Shown: piece by piece, positions 7,571-10,000 of the stretch
Layout of the letters: each line of letters opens with the position of its first letter
Position numbering within the stretch: the first letter of the stretch is position 1
Assembly: GCF_964340395.1 (NCBI RefSeq)
Contig: NC_135565.1
Span: 21,669,709 to 21,679,708, forward strand
Length of the DNA: 10,000 nucleotides
Source: Glandiceps talaboti
Lineage: Eukaryota; Hemichordata; Enteropneusta; Spengelidae
Direction: 5' to 3'
Notes under the pieces: generated by a model
The model's input: only the letters and a program-made list of their open reading frames with translations
What the model was told of the DNA's origin: nothing
Database searches by the model: none
Position numbers and translations under genes: made by a program

Positions 7571-8340
7571 AGTATGAAGCAATACAGAAAGTGCACAAAA
7601 GGCTAAAATGCATCCTATAAACCTGCGTAAAAATGTGTAAAAAATAAAGAGGAAAGCACAAAAACTAAAACCGTAAGAGACTAAAACAATAAAAATGGCC
7701 TACCTATGAAAAACAGGAGAGCGGGTAAAGTGAAGTCAAATAAAGATTTCCCTAAGTTAATAAAAAAAGCAAGGCGAGGCGCCCTATCTAGATGACTACC
7801 AGTCTTCTTTGTTGATGCCTGGTTCTTTATGTCAAGGTTTTGTGTAATGCTTGGCTGTTTCACAATCAATGCACACTTATTTTGCATTTTGGTGAATTTG
7901 AAGGTTTCGTAATGGTAATCTTCATGGATAGTTTATAAAAATAAGTTAACCTAAATTGTTCTGCTCTTCAGTATGAACTTGTCAGAAGGGATTAGGGAGG
8001 GATCAGCTTTTACGGCCGGGGGGGGAGCAGGGGGGCACCTTGCAGGCCATGAGTTGCATTGTGTCATCATGTGATATAAAAACTTGCATGTGTAGCTGTA
8101 CATGTAACACATAAGAAATAAGATACCTTGAAATTAACTGGATGGACTGACTCTAAAATCTGTGCCTCCATTGACCTGAACATGTTGAATTGCACACAAA
8201 CATAGCCAATATAGACACACTTTCAAATAATTTAATGAATTTGTATCTGTAAATGGTAACTGACCTCCACTGTGCATGTTTTCCCCAAATTTTCTCACTT
8301 TCTATACTTGATCTTTTTTTACTATTATTTGAGTCAATAT
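7571..8340. other. Intronic DNA, no gene recognised
   Basis: It is A-rich at 7565-7770 and AT-rich elsewhere. The minus-strand open stretches (7363-7596 and 7681-7887) have no recognisable domain. The only other visible structure is a pair of G runs, G8 (8018-8025) and G6 (8030-8035), after GGCC. Confidence 0.5.
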
Positions 8341-8490
8341 GACTTGAAATGATTTAAACTTATGAAACCCTACAATTAGGGATACTTTTATGATATAACT
8401 AAGTTGTGTTTTACTTCTCAGTGGTGCTCTAAATGGCCTCAAAAGGGTGCTCATTTTTCAAAAAGTCCTTACTATTGGAGGGGCGACACC
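8341..8490 (+). repeat. Direct repeat copy A
   Basis: It starts GACTTGAAATGATTTAAACT and includes GTGGTGCTCTAAATGGCCTC, GTGCTCATTTTTCAAA and GGAGGGGCGACACC before a C10 run. Copy B at 8530-8665 has the same blocks in the same order. Copy A has about 14 extra bases (around 8391-8404) that copy B lacks. It contains CCCTACAATTAGGG, a small inverted repeat that is decayed in copy B. Confidence 0.85.
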
Positions 8491-8529
8491 CCCCCCCCAC
8501 ACACCACGCCTGCATAGCTGGTGGGGCAC

Positions 8530-8665
8530 GACTTGAAATGATTTAAACTTTTGAAACCCTAACATTAGTGATACTTGTATGTGTTTTACTTCGAATGGTG
8601 CTCTAAATGGCCTCCAAAAGGTGTTCATTTTTCAAAGAGCTCTTACCATGGGAGGGGGACACACC
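8530..8665 (+). repeat. Direct repeat copy B, interrupted by a LINE at its right end
   Basis: It begins at GACTTGAAATG (8530), 189 bases after copy A, and matches through GGTGCTCTAAATGGCCTC and GTTCATTTTTCAAA to GGGGGACACACC. At about 8663-8668 it stops being similar and LINE coding sequence begins, so the LINE probably inserted at or near this point. The minus-strand open stretch covering 8603-8833 is part LINE, part this repeat. Confidence 0.8.
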
Positions 8666-9130
8666 CTGTATTGACCATGAGTTTTTTAAAACATTCAGTT
8701 TGGCTCTGGTGACATCTAACTTATTTTGGGAGCTAGCTCTTGTCGTATGGCTATGATGCTGATTGACAAATTGAAACATTTCCGTCGTATACGATGGAAC
8801 CATACATTTCAAGGATTTAAACATTAAACACATATTTTTGTATGTAATTCAATCAGGCAAAGGCATAATATGCAAAGATTTAAAAAGTTCCTTTGTAGAA
8901 TAGTTGTAATTGAAGTCCATCATAACACGCACAGTGCGTTTCTATAATTTAAATAACGTGATTAAATTTGCACTTGTTCCCCATGCACTACAACAATAGT
9001 CCAAATGAGGAAGCGAGTAGGCATTATAATATATTCATCTAGTGCTGACTGGTAAATAATGTTTTAAACGTCTGAGTAATGTAATACGTGAATTAACCTC
9101 TATATGACCTATATCTATATCTACATTCAT
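8663..9130 (-). pseudogene. Inverted LINE RT C-terminal segment
   Basis: One minus-strand frame runs through the whole segment with three stops and no frameshift. It reads VDIDIGHIEV, LLRRLKHYLPV, LPHLDYCCSAWG (9013-8978), KRTVRVMMDFNY, KELFKSLHIMPLPD, MFKSLK, MFQFVNQHHSH, TRASSQNKL, and ends at SIQG (about 8663). The stops are TGA 9037-9035, TAG 8944-8942 and TGA 8851-8849. Both TGAs sit where CGA arginine is usual, as expected from CpG decay. The block LPHLDYC..WG belongs to the region after the RT palm in CR1/Jockey-type LINEs. Confidence 0.85.
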
Positions 9131-9139
9131 GTCATTAAA

Positions 9140-9238
9140 GAATGGAAAGGTGCTATTGGGTGGAATAAGCTGAAAGCAGAAGTAAAATCTTCAGGGACAC
9201 TTGCCTCTTTTAAAAGCAGTTATTGGGAAGTATTTTAA
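9140..9238 (+). pseudogene. End of LINE ORF (direct 3' segment)
   Basis: This short plus-strand stretch reads GAIGWNKL, then EVKSSGTLASFKSS, and stops at TAA 9236-9238. WNxLPxEIKxSxTLxxFK is the usual C-terminal ending of LINE RT proteins. The Pro of 'LP' is replaced by Lys. It is followed by a 3' UTR. Confidence 0.75.
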
Positions 9239-9343
9239 TGTGTATCTTTGTTGTTTTAAATGTTGATTTATGTCCTTTTAACATGTTTGTACTGATTGTT
9301 GTATTTTACATTTTTGTTGAATTATTGAGGGCCCTGGGGGAGA

Positions 9344-9363
9344 TAAACTCATTTTAGAGTTTA
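9344..9363 (+). repeat. LINE 3' UTR stem-loop
   Basis: TAAACTC (9344-9350) and GAGTTTA (9357-9363) pair perfectly around ATTTTA. The hairpin sits about 30-45 bases before the A-rich tail, next to GAGGGCCCTGGGGGAG and AGGCTACCTTCAATAAAC. Comparable 3' stem-loops in LINEs are recognised by their own reverse transcriptase. Confidence 0.6.
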
Positions 9364-9379
9364 CCAGGCTACCTTCAAT

Positions 9380-9407
9380 AAACAAGGTCAAATAAAATAA
9401 ATAAATG
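9380..9407 (+). repeat. LINE A-rich tail with (TAAA)-like repeats
   Basis: AATAAACAAGG leads into AAATAAAATAAATAAATGAAA. Short tandem tails of this kind mark the 3' end of CR1/L2-like insertions and orient the element on the plus strand. Confidence 0.7.
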
Positions 9408-9524
9408 AAATATATTTTATACCTGACAGCAATTACTGGACGTGTAGGGAGGGGATCATACGTGCACTTTAAGATTGTTTTTTGAAATTCTAAAGTCTTA
9501 TGTTTGTTTTACACACACCTGTAG

Positions 9525-9616
9525 TACCTTAAGATGTACAAAGCATGGATGGAAACTTGACTGTTCCAATATGAGATACGTCAACCCTCCAGATAGCTTT
9601 AAGCAGGAAGAACTTG
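9525..9616 (+). CDS. CMAH: CMAH coding exon 2 (92 bp; second half of Rieske motif)
   Basis: The acceptor CCTGTAG at 9518-9524 precedes it. The first base completes the split serine codon from exon 1, and codons 71-100 follow: TLRCTKHGWKLD, then MRYVNPPDSF and QEEL. C74 and H77 (CTKH) are the second pair of [2Fe-2S] ligands; with C53 and H55 they give C-x-H-x18-C-x2-H. The exon ends CTT G|GTAAGTG, in phase 1. At 92 bp it matches in length and content the exon whose deletion inactivated CMAH in humans. Skipping it would shift the frame and remove two cluster ligands. Confidence 0.93.
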
Positions 9617-9871
9617 GTAAGTGAAAATAAACGGATATTTACACTCTCTTTGCAAAGTGAACGTACTGAAACTGTTTGAACAGGAAATCGTTGACTGAAT
9701 AGCACCCAATTTATTTCTACGACTTCATACCTATCCTACTATGTTATCTACACTTCGGATAGCGATTTAAACTCTCACAAAGTTAGATGAGTGAAATTCG
9801 CAATAGATGAAAGGGTGTTCAATATATTATCTGATATCACTATCTATGTATCCTTCTCAAATACATAACAG
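9617..9871 (+). other. CMAH intron 2 (255 bp)
   Basis: It starts GTAAGTG and ends ATACATAACAG. It is a phase 1 intron splitting a Val codon (G|TT). No repeat or RNA gene is visible in it. Confidence 0.88.
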
Positions 9872-9981
9872 TTGTTGAAGACGGTGTCAATGGACGCCTT
9901 CATCTTGTCGAACTTTGCCCCCCACAACCATGGCAACATAATGCCCGAGAAAAGCAATCAATAAAACCTGGTGAAGTTGTG
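9872..9981 (+). CDS. CMAH: CMAH coding exon 3 (linker between Rieske and hydrolase-like domains)
   Basis: Joined to exon 2, it encodes residues 101-137: VVEDGVNGRLHLVEL, CPPQPWQHN, and KPGEVV at the end. It matches the vertebrate CMAH stretch that closes the Rieske domain (VVE..NNG.L.L.EL.PP.PW) and leads into the beta-lactamase-fold region. A conserved donor, GTG|GTAAGTT, follows at 9982, so the exon ends in phase 0. The open frame is intact across all three exons, with no sign of pseudogenisation in the part visible. The metal-binding hydrolase-like motifs (HxHxDH type) must be encoded further right. Confidence 0.9.
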
Positions 9982-10000
9982 GTAAGTTACATGTGTCATT

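Larger units (their letters stand above)
8663..9410. mobile_element. LINE remnant with inverted 5' segment (twin-priming structure)
   Basis: The left part (8663-9130) carries RT C-terminal coding on the minus strand. The right part (about 9140-9410) carries the end of a LINE ORF, its 3' UTR and an A-rich (TAAA)-like tail on the plus strand. The two parts are complementary halves. The minus part ends at a SIQG codon block, and the plus part starts at KGAIGWNKL, which normally follows directly in this type of protein. The 5' end of the minus part abuts the start of the plus part. This is the arrangement expected from twin-primed reverse transcription of a single element. Confidence 0.65.
5173..9524 (+). 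other. CMAH intron 1 (4352 bp, repeat-filled)
   Basis: It begins GTAAGTTG and ends in a pyrimidine-rich stretch then CCTGTAG. It is a phase 2 intron that splits a serine codon (AG|T) between the two halves of the Rieske motif. Its length comes largely from insertions: an antisense LINE, a microsatellite-bearing repeat, direct repeats and a rearranged LINE. By contrast, intron 2 is only 255 bp. Confidence 0.9.

Noticed and set aside
7363-7887. Minus-strand open frames of 77 and 68 codons
   Set aside because: Hydrophobic low-complexity translations in AT-rich intron DNA, with no domain; the first overlaps a repeat-like hairpin motif.
8603-8833. Minus-strand 76-codon open frame as a gene
   Set aside because: Its upstream part is LINE RT and its last part runs into the direct repeat copy B; it is a chimera of two repeats.
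1-10000. CRISPR array, tRNA or rRNA genes
   Set aside because: No regularly spaced identical repeats and no convincing tRNA A/B boxes or rRNA segments were seen on either strand by eye.

Overview
This is an AT-rich invertebrate nuclear sequence. It holds the 5' coding part of one spliced gene in a landscape of decayed transposable elements. There is no operon-like gene packing, and coding sequence is a small fraction of the window. The gene has GT-AG introns, and the repeats are remnants of animal-type non-LTR retrotransposons (LINEs). The gene is recognisable as CMAH (CMP-N-acetylneuraminate hydroxylase). Among animals this is mainly a deuterostome gene, so an echinoderm or hemichordate is plausible, but the species cannot be fixed from the sequence.

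Layout. 1-514: nothing recognisable. 515-1320: plus-strand 3' end of a CR1/L2-like LINE with a long open C-terminal reverse transcriptase (RT) fragment. 1321-2507: no gene. 2508-3971: a candidate non-autonomous DNA transposon with imperfect terminal inverted repeats flanked by TA. 3974-4963: 5' flank or 5' intron of CMAH.

4964-5172: first CMAH coding exon (start codon and first half of the Rieske iron-sulfur motif). 5173-9524: intron 1 (4352 bp), packed with repeats. 9525-9616: a 92-bp exon with the second half of the Rieske motif. 9617-9871: intron 2 (255 bp). 9872-9981: third coding exon. The remaining exons, including the metallo-hydrolase-like domain, lie beyond the right edge. The three exons join without a frame break into 137 codons.

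Intron 1 contains, in order: a minus-strand LINE RT pseudogene (5525-6599) with a legible palm domain including the FADD box; a repeat with a long (TG)n/(GTGC)n tract (6910-7430); a possible Penelope-like tail motif (about 7500-7570); two direct copies of a roughly 140-bp repeat (8341-8490 and 8530-8665); and a LINE remnant whose 5' part is inverted relative to its 3' part (8663-9410), the arrangement expected from twin priming.

The strongest observations are the CMAH gene, whose second coding exon has the same length (92 bp) and content as the exon lost in humans, and the twin-primed LINE. I found no previously undescribed gene system, RNA gene or CRISPR array.
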